Positions 28,301 to 36,679 of a stretch of DNA of 64,000 nucleotides are shown here, piece by piece (the stretch's first letter is position 1; each line of letters opens with the position of its first letter). Origin of the DNA: Streptomyces sp. AC512_CC834 (GTDB lineage Bacteria > Actinomycetota > Actinomycetes > Streptomycetales > Streptomycetaceae). The notes beneath the pieces were generated by a model, which had not been told where the DNA came from, made no database searches, and saw only the letters and a list, made by a program, of their open reading frames with translations. A program made the translations under genes and the position numbers. The stretch is from contig NZ_JAGMUO010000032.1 of the NCBI RefSeq assembly GCF_019049325.1, positions 1 to 64,000 on the forward strand, read 5' to 3'.

Positions 28301-29761
28301 ATGTCGTCGTACTTCACCGACCTCGCTCAGCAGTACATCGACGGCGAGTGGCGCCCGGGCACCGGCTCCTGGGACATCATCGACTTCAACCCGTACGACA
28401 ACGAGAAGCTGGCCTCGATCACCATAGCCACGGCCGACGAGGTCGACGCCGCCTACCGGGCCACCGAGCGGGCGCAGAAGCAGTGGGCCGCGACGAACCC
28501 GTACGCGCGCCGCGGGGTCTTCGAGAAGGCGCTGCGGCTGGTGGAGGAGCGCGAGGACGAGATCAGCGAGGCGATCGTCGCCGAACTGGGCGGCACCCGC
28601 CTCAAGGCCGCCTTCGAACTGCACCTCGCCAAGGAGTTCCTGCGCGAGGCGGTCCACCTGGCGCTGCGCCCCGAGGGCCGGATCATCCCCTCCCCGGTCG
28701 ACGGCAAGGAGAACCGCGTCTACCGGGTGCCGGTCGGTGTCGTGGGCGTCATCAGCCCCTTCAACTTCCCCTTCCTCCTCTCCCTGAAGTCGGTCGCCCC
28801 GGCCCTCGCCCTGGGCAACGGCGTCGTCCTCAAGCCGCACCAGAACACGCCGATCGTCGGCGGCACCCTGGTCGCGAAGATCCTCGAGGACGCCGGGCTG
28901 CCGGGCGGGCTGCTCAACGTCGTGGTCACCGACATCGCGGAGATAGGCGACGCCTTCATCGAGCACCCGGTCCCCAAGGTGATCTCCTTCACCGGCTCCG
29001 ACAAGGTCGGCCGCCACGTGGCCACGGTGTGCGCCGCGAACTTCAAGCGCTCGATCCTCGAACTGGGCGGCAACAGCGCCCTGGTCGTCCTGGACGACGC
29101 CGACGTCGACTACGCGGTCGACGCCGCCGTCTTCAGCCGGTACGTCCACCAGGGCCAGGTCTGCATGGCCGCCAACCGCGTGCTGGTGGACCGCTCGGTC
29201 GCCGACGAGTTCACCGAGAAGTTCGTCGCCAAGGTGAAGACCCTCAAGGTGGGCGACCCGCGCGACCCGTCGACCGTCATCGGCCCGGTGATCAACTCCT
29301 CGCAGGCCGACGCGGTCTCCGGCGTCGTCGAGCAGGCACTCGCCGAGGGCGCCAGTGCCCTGGTGCGCGGCTCGGTCACCGACAACCTGGTCGAGCCGTC
29401 GGTCCTGACCGGCCTGCCCGCCGACTCCGCGCTGCTGCGCCAGGAGGTCTTCGGCCCGGTCGCCTTCCTCGTCCCCTTCGACGGCGAGGAGGAGGCCGTA
29501 CGCCTCGTCAACGACACCCCGTACGGGCTGAGCGGCGCCGTGCACACCGGGAACATCGAGCGCGGGGTCAACTTCGCCAAACAGATCGACACCGGCATGT
29601 TCCACGTCAACGACGGCACCGTGCACGACGAGCCGATCGTGCCCTTCGGCGGCGAGAAGCACTCCGGCCTCGGCCGCCTCAACGGCGACACCATGCTGGA
29701 CTCCTTCACCACGCAGAAGTGGATCTCGGTACAGCACGGGCGCAGCGGATTCCCGTTCTGA
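28301..29761 (+). CDS. NAD(P)+-dependent aldehyde dehydrogenase
   Basis: A 486-residue aldehyde dehydrogenase oxidising an aldehyde to its acid. Visible are VVGVISPFNFPFLLSLKSVAPALALGNG in the cofactor region, the glutamate motif LELGGNSALVVLDDADVD and the nucleophile Cys288 in HQGQVCMAANRVLV. The sequence resembles the benzaldehyde/vanillin-type branch, but substrate cannot be read. ATG 28301 has GAGGGA just before it; in-frame codons from 28229 lack a ribosome site. Confidence 0.93.
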   Translation: MSSYFTDLAQQYIDGEWRPGTGSWDIIDFNPYDNEKLASITIATADEVDAAYRATERAQKQWAATNPYARRGVFEKALRLVEEREDEISEAIVAELGGTRLKAAFELHLAKEFLREAVHLALRPEGRIIPSPVDGKENRVYRVPVGVVGVISPFNFPFLLSLKSVAPALALGNGVVLKPHQNTPIVGGTLVAKILEDAGLPGGLLNVVVTDIAEIGDAFIEHPVPKVISFTGSDKVGRHVATVCAANFKRSILELGGNSALVVLDDADVDYAVDAAVFSRYVHQGQVCMAANRVLVDRSVADEFTEKFVAKVKTLKVGDPRDPSTVIGPVINSSQADAVSGVVEQALAEGASALVRGSVTDNLVEPSVLTGLPADSALLRQEVFGPVAFLVPFDGEEEAVRLVNDTPYGLSGAVHTGNIERGVNFAKQIDTGMFHVNDGTVHDEPIVPFGGEKHSGLGRLNGDTMLDSFTTQKWISVQHGRSGFPF

Positions 29762-29806
29762 GCCGCACAGCCTCGGCAGACGTGCATCTCGGTGCACAGT
29801 AGATGC

Positions 29807-30079
29807 ATGTCTGCCATGTACCCCATTGCCGAAGCCAGGGGCCAGCTCGGTGAGCCGGCCCGGCGAGCCGCGCAGCACGAACGCATCACGCTGACCGACC
29901 GGGGTGTACCAGCCGCTGTCCTTGTGTCGCCGGCAGAGTTGGAGGACATCGAGGACGCACTGGCGCTGGCCCGCTCGGAGCGTGACCGCGCGCTCGGGCG
30001 CAAGGAGGCTCCCGTCCCGCACGCCGAGGCGCGCCGCGTCTTGCTGGAGGCGGCCGGGCGGCGGGACCCACGGCTGTAG
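29807..30079 (+). CDS. Phd/YefM-family antitoxin
   Basis: A 90-residue protein with the Phd/YefM fold: MYPIAEARGQLGEPARRAAQ, then ERITLTDRGVPAAVLVSPAELEDIEDALAL. It would bind and neutralise a RelE/ParE-type toxin and repress its own promoter. The only toxin-like sequence nearby is a truncated fragment immediately downstream in the same frame. ATG 29807 is chosen; a second ATG is three codons later. Confidence 0.85.
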   Translation: MSAMYPIAEARGQLGEPARRAAQHERITLTDRGVPAAVLVSPAELEDIEDALALARSERDRALGRKEAPVPHAEARRVLLEAAGRRDPRL

Positions 30080-30202
30080 GGCTCCCGTGCCTGGATAGTC
30101 GACCACCGGCGGCTCCACCACGGCCGATGGCGCATCCTCTACCGTCTCGACGCGGAGGCCCGCACGCTGTACATCGAGCACGTCGGCCGCAAGGAGACCT
30201 GA
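30080..30202 (+). pseudogene. RelE/ParE toxin remnant
   Basis: Directly after the antitoxin TAG, the same frame continues and ends in VDHRRLHHGRWRILYRLDAE and ARTLYIEHVGRKET before TGA. This matches the C-terminal half of RelE/ParE toxins (GRWRI.YR.D...V...VGRR). No start codon or N-terminal half is present, so the toxin gene appears to be a decayed relic. Confidence 0.65.
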
Positions 30203-30283
30203 GCGGGCACGAGTCGCTGGACGGCGCCTCGCCCCCGGACCTGGTGGCGAGGGACGAGGGCGCCCCCGCCTAACCTGGACCCC

Positions 30284-30925
30284 ATGTCAGCGATCCGTCT
30301 CCTCGTGCTCGGCGCGGTCCGCCAGCACGGGCGGGCCCACGGCTACCAGGTGCGCAACGACCTGGAGTACTGGGGCGCGCACGAGTGGTCCAACGCCAAG
30401 CCCGGCTCGATCTACCACGCCCTCAAGCAGATGGCGAAGCAGGGACTGCTGCTCGCGCACGAGATCGCGCCGTCCACGGCGGGCGGGCCGCCGCGCATCG
30501 AGTACGAGATCACCGAGCGGGGCACCGAGGAGTACCTCACCCTGCTGCGCGCCTATCTCACCGCCTACGACCAGCGGCCGGACGTGCTCACCGCGGCGCT
30601 CGGCTTCATGGTCGACCTCCCGCGTGAGGAGGCCCTCGCGCTCCTCGAGGAGCGGGTGCGGAAGATCGGGGAGTGGCGCGCCTCCGTCACCGAGTACTAC
30701 ATGCCGGCCGAGGGGCCCGGCCAGTACGGGCACATCGGCGAGATCATGAACTACTGGGTCCACTCGGCCGACTCCGGCGCCGAGTGGACCCGCGGCCTCA
30801 TCGAACGCGTCCGGGGCGGCGCGTACACGTTCGCCGGCGAGGGCGAGCCGTTCGTCGGCGTGCTGGCCGAGGGCAAGGAGAACCCGTTCGCGGCGGGCCG
30901 GCCGCACTACGGGGACGCCCGCTAA
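30284..30925 (+). CDS. PadR-family transcriptional regulator
   Basis: A 213-residue PadR regulator. The winged-helix domain is at 1-85 (RLLVLGAVRQHGRAHGYQVRN, KPGSIYHALKQMAKQGLL) and a helical C-terminal dimerisation domain follows (EEALALLEERVRKIGEWRASV). It sits directly before a DrrAB-like exporter, a common pairing in which the PadR protein represses the transporter until a drug is sensed. TCAA-NN-TTG(A) boxes over the exporter promoter support this. Confidence 0.92.
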   Translation: MSAIRLLVLGAVRQHGRAHGYQVRNDLEYWGAHEWSNAKPGSIYHALKQMAKQGLLLAHEIAPSTAGGPPRIEYEITERGTEEYLTLLRAYLTAYDQRPDVLTAALGFMVDLPREEALALLEERVRKIGEWRASVTEYYMPAEGPGQYGHIGEIMNYWVHSADSGAEWTRGLIERVRGGAYTFAGEGEPFVGVLAEGKENPFAAGRPHYGDAR

Positions 30926-30994
30926 TCAAGTTTGACCAATCGAGGAAGGCGCGTTACCTTCGCCGGGTAGTCAAATTTGCTTAGCGAAGTTTGT
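30926..30994 (+). promoter_or_regulatory. Exporter promoter with three PadR-type boxes
   Basis: TTGACC (30932-30937), 17-base spacer, TACCTT (30955-30960) form a good promoter. Three similar 10-base boxes are present: TCAAGTTTGA (30926), TCAAATTTGC (30971) and CGAAGTTTGT (30985). The first overlaps the -35; the others lie downstream of the -10. This is the expected layout for repression of the ABC genes. Confidence 0.6.
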
Positions 30995-31012
30995 TCAACG
31001 AAGGGGGAGTGA

Positions 31013-31960
31013 GTGACAGTGGCCGACGCGGCGATCACCGTCGAAGGTGCACGCAAGAAGTACGGCGGCAAGAACGCGCTCGACGGACTCGACCTCACGG
31101 TCGCGCGCGGCACGGTGCACGGCGTGCTGGGCCCGAACGGCGCGGGCAAGACGACCCTGGTCCGGATCCTGTCCACCCTGCTGCGGCCCGACGCGGGCCG
31201 CGTCGAGGTGGCCGGACACGACGTCGTCGCCGACGCCTACGCCGTACGGCTGCGCATCGGCCTGCTCGGCCAGCACGCGGCACTCGACGAGGAACTGGGC
31301 GGCCGGCAGAACCTGGAGATGTTCGGCCGCCTGCACCACCTGGGCGCCCGGCGGGCACGCGCGCGTGCCGACGAACTGCTCGCGCGCTTCGACCTCACCG
31401 ACACCGGACGCAAGCCGGTCAGCGCCTACAGCGGAGGCATGCGGCGCCGCCTCGACCTGGCCGCGTCCCTCATCACCGAACCGGAGGTCCTCTTCCTGGA
31501 CGAACCGACCACGGGCCTCGACCCGCGCGGCCGCGCCGAGGTGTGGGACTCGGTCCGCTCCCTGGTCGGCGCCGGTACGACGGTGCTGCTCACCACCCAG
31601 TACCTGGAGGAGGCCGACCAGCTCGCCGACCGCATCTCGGTCGTCGACGCCGGCCAAGTCGTCGCCGACGGCACGGCGGACGAGCTGAAGGCGGCCATCG
31701 GCGGCGACCGCGTCGACATCGTCCTGCGCGACGCGGGCCAACTGGGCGCCGCCGTCGCCCTGCTGCCCCTCACCGGCGTCCGCGTCGACCCCGACCGCCG
31801 CCTCCTCAGCGCCCCGGTCACCGACCGCATGGCGGCCCTCTCCGGCGTCGTACGGGCGCTGGCGGAGGCCGGCCTCGAGGCGGAGGACGTGGCCCTGCGC
31901 CGCCCGACCCTGGACGAGGTGTTCCTGCACCTCACCGACCGCACCAAGGAGGCCGTGTGA
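31013..31960 (+). CDS. ABC exporter ATP-binding protein, DrrA-like (PadR-linked)
   Basis: A 315-residue drug-exporter ATPase. Walker A is GPNGAGKTT (about residue 45), signature [14 protein letters not shown], Walker [16 protein letters not shown], and it ends [15 protein letters not shown]. It is paralogous to the DrrA-like gene of the biosynthetic cluster but is controlled by its own PadR. GTG start at 31013 preceded by AGGGGGAG. Overlaps the permease gene by 4 bases. Confidence 0.94.
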   Translation: MTVADAAITVEGARKKYGGKNALDGLDLTVARGTVHGVLGPNGAGKTTLVRILSTLLRPDAGRVEVAGHDVVADAYAVRLRIGLLGQHAALDEELGGRQNLEMFGRLHHLGARRARARADELLARFDLTDTGRKPVSAYSGGMRRRLDLAASLITEPEVLFLDEPTTGLDPRGRAEVWDSVRSLVGAGTTVLLTTQYLEEADQLADRISVVDAGQVVADGTADELKAAIGGDRVDIVLRDAGQLGAAVALLPLTGVRVDPDRRLLSAPVTDRMAALSGVVRALAEAGLEAEDVALRRPTLDEVFLHLTDRTKEAV

Positions 31961-32763
31961 GTACCGGCGTGAGTAACGGCGTGAGCACGGGCAGCACGAA
32001 CCCGGCGGCGTACGCCCTGACCGACTCGTGGACCATGACCCGCCGGGAACTGGCCCGTTGGGCGCGGCAACCGGTCGCGGTCGTCGTCGGCCTGGTCTTC
32101 CCGGTCATGCTGCTGCTGATGTTCGGCTACCTCGTCGGCGGCGGCCGGGGCGTGAACGGCGACTACGTCGACTACCTGGTCCCCGGCATGCTGGCCCTCA
32201 CCATGGCCTTCGGCCTGGAGGGCACCATGATCGCCGTCACCCGGGACCTCGACAAGGGCGTCGTCGACCGCTTCCGCTCCCTGCCGATGGCCAACGGCGC
32301 GGTCCTGGTGGGCCGTTCCGCCGCCGACATGCTCCAGTCGGCGCTCGGCCTGACGGTACTGATCGCGGTCGGGTACGCGCTCGGCTGGCGGGCCCACGGC
32401 GGCCCGGGTGCCTTCCTGGGCGCGGTGGGCCTGCTCCTGCTCTTCCGGTTCGCCATGCTGTGGGTCGGCATCTACCTGGCCATGGTGGCGGGCAAACCGG
32501 AGCTGGTGCAGGCGGTGCAGATCCTGGTCTGGCCGGTCGGCTTCCTCTCCAACGCCTTCGCCACGCCCGACTCCATGCCGGGCTGGCTGGGCACGGTCGT
32601 CGAGTGGAACCCGATGTCCCAGACCGCCACGGCCGTACGCGACCTCTTCGGCGGCCCCGGCGGCGAGTCCGGCCACGTCTGGGCGGCGATCGCCTGGCCG
32701 CTGGCGCTGCTCGCGGTGTTCTTCCCCCTGGCGGTGCGGAGGTTCGCGCGGCTCAGCGGCTGA
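31957..32763 (+). CDS. ABC-2 type exporter permease, DrrB-like (PadR-linked)
   Basis: A 268-residue permease with about six membrane segments, starting [20 protein letters not shown] near residue 33. The DrrB motif region is [21 protein letters not shown] and the late [16 protein letters not shown] is present. GTG start in a GTGA overlap with the ATPase gene. Substrate unknown; multidrug efflux is likely. Confidence 0.93.
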   Translation: MSTGVSNGVSTGSTNPAAYALTDSWTMTRRELARWARQPVAVVVGLVFPVMLLLMFGYLVGGGRGVNGDYVDYLVPGMLALTMAFGLEGTMIAVTRDLDKGVVDRFRSLPMANGAVLVGRSAADMLQSALGLTVLIAVGYALGWRAHGGPGAFLGAVGLLLLFRFAMLWVGIYLAMVAGKPELVQAVQILVWPVGFLSNAFATPDSMPGWLGTVVEWNPMSQTATAVRDLFGGPGGESGHVWAAIAWPLALLAVFFPLAVRRFARLSG

Positions 32764-32803
32764 CTGTTCTGCCGTGGAGGTTGCTGATGGGCTCGGCGCG
32801 AAG

Positions 32804-32822
32804 TAGTTTGTGTCACGCACTA
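32804..32822. promoter_or_regulatory. MarR operator, site 1
   Basis: TAGTTTGTGTCACGCACTA, an imperfect palindrome of the form TAGT-NN-GTG-N-CAC-NN-ACTA, lies 18 bases before the marR ATG. Two more sites of the same form precede the oxidoreductase gene downstream. Confidence 0.7.
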
Positions 32823-32839
32823 CTCGGTACAGTGACCGC

Positions 32840-33298
32840 ATGAACAGCACACAACCGGTGGCGCACGAGACCGAGGTCATCCCCGCGGACGCCACAGTCG
32901 ACGCGCTCGTTCAGCTCTCCTTCCGTGTGCACCACATCCTCGGCAGAATCGGCGCGGAGCACGACCTGTCCGTGGTGCAGATCCGGATGCTGGGCGTGCT
33001 GCGCGACCGCGAGCCGAGCATGCTCGCCCTGGCCGGCCACCTCGGGCTGGACAAGTCCTCCACCACCGGGCTCGTCTCCCGCGCGGAAAAGCGCGACCTT
33101 GTCCGGCGGGCCAGGGGCCTCCGCGACGGGCGGTCCGTCACCGTCAGCCTCACCGCCCACGGCCGGGCCGTCGTCAACATCTGCGCGCGCGACGTCGAGC
33201 GGGAGATCAACGGGCTCGTCGCCCCCCTGTCGGACCGCGCCCGCCAGCAGCTCGTGAGCGGCATCTCCGAGATCCTCACCTCCCACGACGCTTCCTGA
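32840..33298 (+). CDS. MarR-family regulator (controls downstream quinone oxidoreductase)
   Basis: A 152-residue MarR regulator: a winged helix with LAGHLGLDKSSTTGLVSRAEKRDLVRR and wing GLRDGRSVTVSLTAHGRAV. ATG 32840 is chosen because the upstream in-frame start lies in the operator. TAGTNNGTG palindromes before its own gene and the next gene indicate autoregulation and control of the oxidoreductase, a usual MarR electrophile-sensing pair. Confidence 0.9.
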   Translation: MNSTQPVAHETEVIPADATVDALVQLSFRVHHILGRIGAEHDLSVVQIRMLGVLRDREPSMLALAGHLGLDKSSTTGLVSRAEKRDLVRRARGLRDGRSVTVSLTAHGRAVVNICARDVEREINGLVAPLSDRARQQLVSGISEILTSHDAS

Positions 33299-33368
33299 CT
33301 CGGGCGCGCGACGCGCGACGCGCGGCGAGCGACGAGCGGCGCCGGTCAGACATAACACCCATTTGACT

Positions 33369-33416
33369 TAGTGCGTGCCACGTACTATCTTCGATTTTAG
33401 TACGTGGCGCAAACTA
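33369..33416. promoter_or_regulatory. MarR operators, sites 2 and 3
   Basis: Two palindromes of the TAGT-NN-GTG-N-C(A/G)C-NN-ACTA type at 33369-33387 and 33398-33416, centres 29 bases apart. They also form one larger inverted repeat with about 20-base arms. They lie 60 bases before the oxidoreductase start and match the site before marR. Confidence 0.7.
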
Positions 33417-33475
33417 AAAGAGGGTGCCGGACCCGTTGCCGGCTCACCACACCGGCCCTCAGACGGGAGACGCGT

Positions 33476-34444
33476 ATGTATGCGGCCGTTGTCCGATCCT
33501 TCGATGCTCCGCCCCGCTTCGAGACGTTCCAGACCCCCTCCCCGCAGGGCGAGCACGAGATCCTCGTCGATGTCGTGGCCGCCGGGCTGCACCCGCGTGT
33601 GCGGTCCTCCGCCGACGGCTCCCACTACACCTCCGACGGCGCGCTGCCGATGGTCCCGGGCATCGATGCCGTGGGCCGCACCGGCGACGGGGAGCTGCTG
33701 TACTTCGTCGCCCCCGACGGCGCCGTGGGCACCATGGCCGAGAAGGCCGTCGTCGACCGGCGGCGCGCCATCACGCTGCCCGCGGACACCGATCCCCTCG
33801 CGGTCGCGGCGGCGATGAACCCCGGCATGTCTTCCTGGGTGGCCCTGCGCAGTCGGCTGAACCTCCAACCCGGCGTCGGCGTGCTGGTGATGGGCGCCAC
33901 CGGCAACGCCGGTCGCCTCGCCGTGCAGATCGCCAAACTCCTCGGCGCCGACCGTGTCGTGGGAGCGGGCCGCTCCCACGAGCGCCTGCAACTCCTCAAG
34001 GACCTCGGCGCCGACGCGGTCGTCCCGCTCAACAGCGACAGCGACGGCGACGAGACCGCGACCGCGCTCGGCCGCGAAGCCGGAGACATCGACGTCGTCA
34101 TCGACTACCTCTGGGGCCGGCCCACCGAACAGGCCGTCCCTGCGCTCCTCAAGGCCCGCACGGACCGATCAAAGGCACTGCACTGGGTCCAGATCGGCTC
34201 CATGGCCGGTCAGGAGATCAACCTGCCCTCCGCCTTCCTGCGCGCAGGCAATCTCAACCTTCTCGGGAGCGGCCAGGGTTCCGTCGGCACCCACGCCATC
34301 CTGGCCGAACTGCCCGCGCTCGCCCACGAGATCAGTACCGGCGCGCTGACCGGTGAGTCGGTGGCCGTGCCGCTGCGGCAGGTCGACGAAGCCTGGGGCA
34401 TGCACGTCTCGCCGAGTCAGCGCATCGTCCTGACCAACGACTGA
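33476..34444 (+). CDS. Quinone oxidoreductase/zinc-independent alcohol dehydrogenase-like protein
   Basis: A 322-residue MDR-superfamily reductase. The GroES-like N-terminal half (EILVDVVAAGLHPRVRSS) is followed by the NADPH-binding VLVMGATGNAGRLAVQIAKLLGA. The catalytic and structural zinc ligands of alcohol dehydrogenases are absent, so a quinone or enone reductase is more likely. ATG 33476 follows GGGAGACGCGT. Control by the upstream MarR is supported by shared palindromes and would fit detoxification of electrophiles. Confidence 0.87.
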   Translation: MYAAVVRSFDAPPRFETFQTPSPQGEHEILVDVVAAGLHPRVRSSADGSHYTSDGALPMVPGIDAVGRTGDGELLYFVAPDGAVGTMAEKAVVDRRRAITLPADTDPLAVAAAMNPGMSSWVALRSRLNLQPGVGVLVMGATGNAGRLAVQIAKLLGADRVVGAGRSHERLQLLKDLGADAVVPLNSDSDGDETATALGREAGDIDVVIDYLWGRPTEQAVPALLKARTDRSKALHWVQIGSMAGQEINLPSAFLRAGNLNLLGSGQGSVGTHAILAELPALAHEISTGALTGESVAVPLRQVDEAWGMHVSPSQRIVLTND

Positions 34445-34470
34445 GGGGGACACGCCGCCCTGAAGTACGA

Positions 34471-34944
34471 CTACGGCAGGCCCTCCTTCGGGACCCAGCC
34501 CGGTGCGTCAAGGCGTACGGGCCGGGCGCCGACCAGCGTCCTCAGGTGCGCCTCAAGGGCCGCCAGCTCGTCGGAACCGATGCGTGCCTTCCACTGCTCG
34601 CGCAGCTCGTCGAAGATCGCTTCTCCTTGTCGCAGCAGCTCGTGGCCGCGCGGGGTGACGCTCAGGCGCTTGCGGCGGCGGTCGAGCGGGTCGGTGCCCT
34701 GTGTCACGTATCCGCGCTCCTGCAGCACCGTGATGGTCTTCGCCGCCGCCTGCTTGGAGACCGACAGGCGCCGCCCGAGCTCGGAGGCGTTGTCCGCGCC
34801 GGCGGTGATCGCTCGCATCGCGAAGTCATGGACGGGACGTACGTCCTCGTAGCCGCGGCGGGCCAGCTCGGCGGTCGCGGCGTCCGCCAGCGAGCGGAAC
34901 CCTCCGAGCAGCAGCAGGGCGAGATCAGCGCCGGATCGTGACAT
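34471..34944 (-). CDS. MarR-family regulator (divergent from epoxide-hydrolase-like gene)
   Basis: A 157-residue MarR protein with winged helix [28 protein letters not shown] and wing [19 protein letters not shown]. It is divergent from an alpha/beta hydrolase gene, and the gap contains two exact palindromes, so it probably represses both genes. Confidence 0.9.
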   Translation of the reverse strand: MSRSGADLALLLLGGFRSLADAATAELARRGYEDVRPVHDFAMRAITAGADNASELGRRLSVSKQAAAKTITVLQERGYVTQGTDPLDRRRKRLSVTPRGHELLRQGEAIFDELREQWKARIGSDELAALEAHLRTLVGARPVRLDAPGWVPKEGLP

Positions 34945-34970
34945 GGGGGAAGCCTACGACCATGGACAAG

Positions 34971-35010
34971 GACAACCTTGTTGTCTATCGTATTGGACAA
35001 CAAGGTTGTC
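34971..35010. promoter_or_regulatory. Paired MarR operators in a divergent promoter
   Basis: GACAACCTTGTTGTC (34971-34985) and its exact reverse complement GACAACAAGGTTGTC (34996-35010) are separated by 10 bases. Each copy is itself a palindrome (GACAAC-NNN-GTTGTC). Centres are 25 bases apart. The pair sits between the divergent marR and hydrolase genes. Confidence 0.8.
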
Positions 35011-35025
35011 GAGCTGAGGAGAAGA

Positions 35026-35913
35026 ATGAACGCCACGCTCCCGGGTGTCACGCACCACCGCGCTGAGGTCAACGGGACCCGGCTGCACTACGCGGCGGCG
35101 GGAACCGGCGGATCGCCGGTCCTCCTGGTCCACGGTTTCCCGGAGACCTGGTGGACCTTTCACAAGCTGATCCCGCTCCTCGCGGCGTCCCACCGGGTCT
35201 TCGCCGTCGACCTGCGCGGTTTCGGGGACTCCGGCAACGGACCGGGCGAGTACGACAGCGGGACCTCGGCCGAGGACCTGCACCTGCTCATCGAACAGCT
35301 CGACGTCGGCCCGGTCCACCTGACCGGTCAGGACATCAGCGGGGCGACCGTCTTCCGGCTGGCGGCCACCCACCCGCAGGACGTGCTCAGCCTCACCGCG
35401 ATCGAGATGGGCCTGCCCGGATTCGGCCTCGAAGCGCTGGCCGACGTCACCCGCGGCGGCACCTGGTACATCGGTCTGCTCGCCGCACCCGGCATCCCCG
35501 ACATGCTCCTGACCGGACGTGAGCGGGAGTTTCTGGGGGAGGCCGCGTTCCGCGCCATGAGCGCGACGCCAGGAGCCGTCAGCGACGCCGACATCGAGGA
35601 ATTCGCCCGCACCTATGCCCGTCCCGACGGCTGGCGCGGCGCGATCGGCCTCTATCGGTCGATGCTGCGGGAGGGCTCCGAGATCAAGGCTCTCGCCGGC
35701 ACGCACGCCCTGAAGGTGCCCGTACTCGCGGTCGGTGCGGGCGGAGGCCCCTTCACGGCCAACACCATGTCCCAGGCCGCCGCGGCAACCGACGTGAGGT
35801 CGGTGTCACTCGACGGTGTGGGGCACTACGCCGCGATGGAGGCTCCCACGGAACTGGCGACGGCCATCCTCGATTTCGTCGGAGACGTCGACGCTGCCGG
35901 GGTCCGCGACTGA
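35026..35913 (+). CDS. Alpha/beta hydrolase, epoxide-hydrolase-like
   Basis: A 295-residue alpha/beta hydrolase. The oxyanion motif is HGFPE (in [12 protein letters not shown]) and the nucleophile elbow is GQDISG, with Asp103 in the nucleophile position, as in soluble epoxide hydrolases and haloalkane dehalogenases rather than serine esterases. The catalytic His is in [15 protein letters not shown] 35026 has GAGGAGAAG just upstream. Expression is probably controlled by the divergent MarR protein. Confidence 0.88.
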   Translation: MNATLPGVTHHRAEVNGTRLHYAAAGTGGSPVLLVHGFPETWWTFHKLIPLLAASHRVFAVDLRGFGDSGNGPGEYDSGTSAEDLHLLIEQLDVGPVHLTGQDISGATVFRLAATHPQDVLSLTAIEMGLPGFGLEALADVTRGGTWYIGLLAAPGIPDMLLTGREREFLGEAAFRAMSATPGAVSDADIEEFARTYARPDGWRGAIGLYRSMLREGSEIKALAGTHALKVPVLAVGAGGGPFTANTMSQAAAATDVRSVSLDGVGHYAAMEAPTELATAILDFVGDVDAAGVRD

Positions 35914-35917
35914 ACAG

Positions 35918-36244
35918 TCAGCTCCCGTCCTGCCCGGTACCGGCCTTGACGTCCGCATGCCCGAGGAGACGGCCACCTCTGCTCTCCGCGATCCGGATCA
36001 CGTCGGTCAGGGCCTCGCTCATGCGGGCAAGGACGTAGCGGAGCTGGCCGGACGTCACATCCGGGTCGTCCAGCATGTCGGCCACGTGGTCGAGGAGGTC
36101 GCCGGCCATGCCGAGTTGGACGCTCTCGACGGTGTCGGCGGCCCGGGAGAGGCGTCCGCTGCCGTCGGTCAGGAGATAGCAGGGCTTCCCCTCGGGTCCT
36201 GCCCAGGGCAGGAGTCGGGCGGGGGTGAGGGCGTGGTGTGTCAT
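35918..36244 (-). CDS. Hypothetical protein
   Basis: A 108-residue soluble protein with no recognised family. It contains a helical C-terminal half (MAGDLLDHVADMLDDPDV, RYVLARMSEALTDVIRIAESR). Its ATG overlaps the stop of the upstream small gene by 4 bases, so the two form an operon. The pair is divergent from an XRE regulator/DUF397 locus and probably belongs to it; function unknown. Confidence 0.6.
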   Translation of the reverse strand: MTHHALTPARLLPWAGPEGKPCYLLTDGSGRLSRAADTVESVQLGMAGDLLDHVADMLDDPDVTSGQLRYVLARMSEALTDVIRIAESRGGRLLGHADVKAGTGQDGS

Positions 36245-36558
36245 GCGGTCAGTCCCAGGCAGTGCGTCGGGTGCGGGTGCGGGGGCAGGTGGATGCCCCG
36301 TGGAGCGATCAGCAGGGAACGGCGCCGTGCTTGTCGATGCCGTTCCTGTTCTCGGCGCTCGTGCGCGATGAGGTAGGGGCGTACGAGGTTGTGGTCCTCG
36401 CCGCGAAGGGGGCGTGCGCCGAACTGGCGCGGGGCCGGGCCCTCGGTGGGCGGGAGTGGAGGGTCGTATCCGTCCCGTGCGTCGAGGCGACGTCGTCCCG
36501 TACCGGGGGCGACGAGGCTGAGCAGCGGTTCGAAGAGGCGGGCGATGAGACCGAGCAT
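36241..36558 (-). CDS. Hypothetical small basic protein
   Basis: A 105-residue protein with a short hydrophobic start (MLGLIARLFEPLLSLVAPG) and a long Arg/Pro-rich remainder. I chose ATG 36558 because GGAG lies about 10 bases upstream; upstream in-frame codons run into the XRE promoter. It is coupled to the next gene (ATGA) and divergent from the XRE regulator. No known family. Confidence 0.55.
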   Translation of the reverse strand: MLGLIARLFEPLLSLVAPGTGRRRLDARDGYDPPLPPTEGPAPRQFGARPLRGEDHNLVRPYLIAHERREQERHRQARRRSLLIAPRGIHLPPHPHPTHCLGLTA

Positions 36559-36679
36559 GGCGTGACTCCGTGATCGATGTCGCGTTCTGTAGCGATCGAC
36601 ATACAGAGTGAAACGGCCCGTATTAGGCTCGCCAGGGGGTTCGAGGTGACAGGGCATTTGGCACAGGGGAGTTGATCTC

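Noticed and set aside
36586..36607. TCTGTA-N10-TACAGA inverted repeat between the small gene pair and the XRE gene
   Set aside because: Six-base arms in a single copy are weak; noted only as a possible operator.
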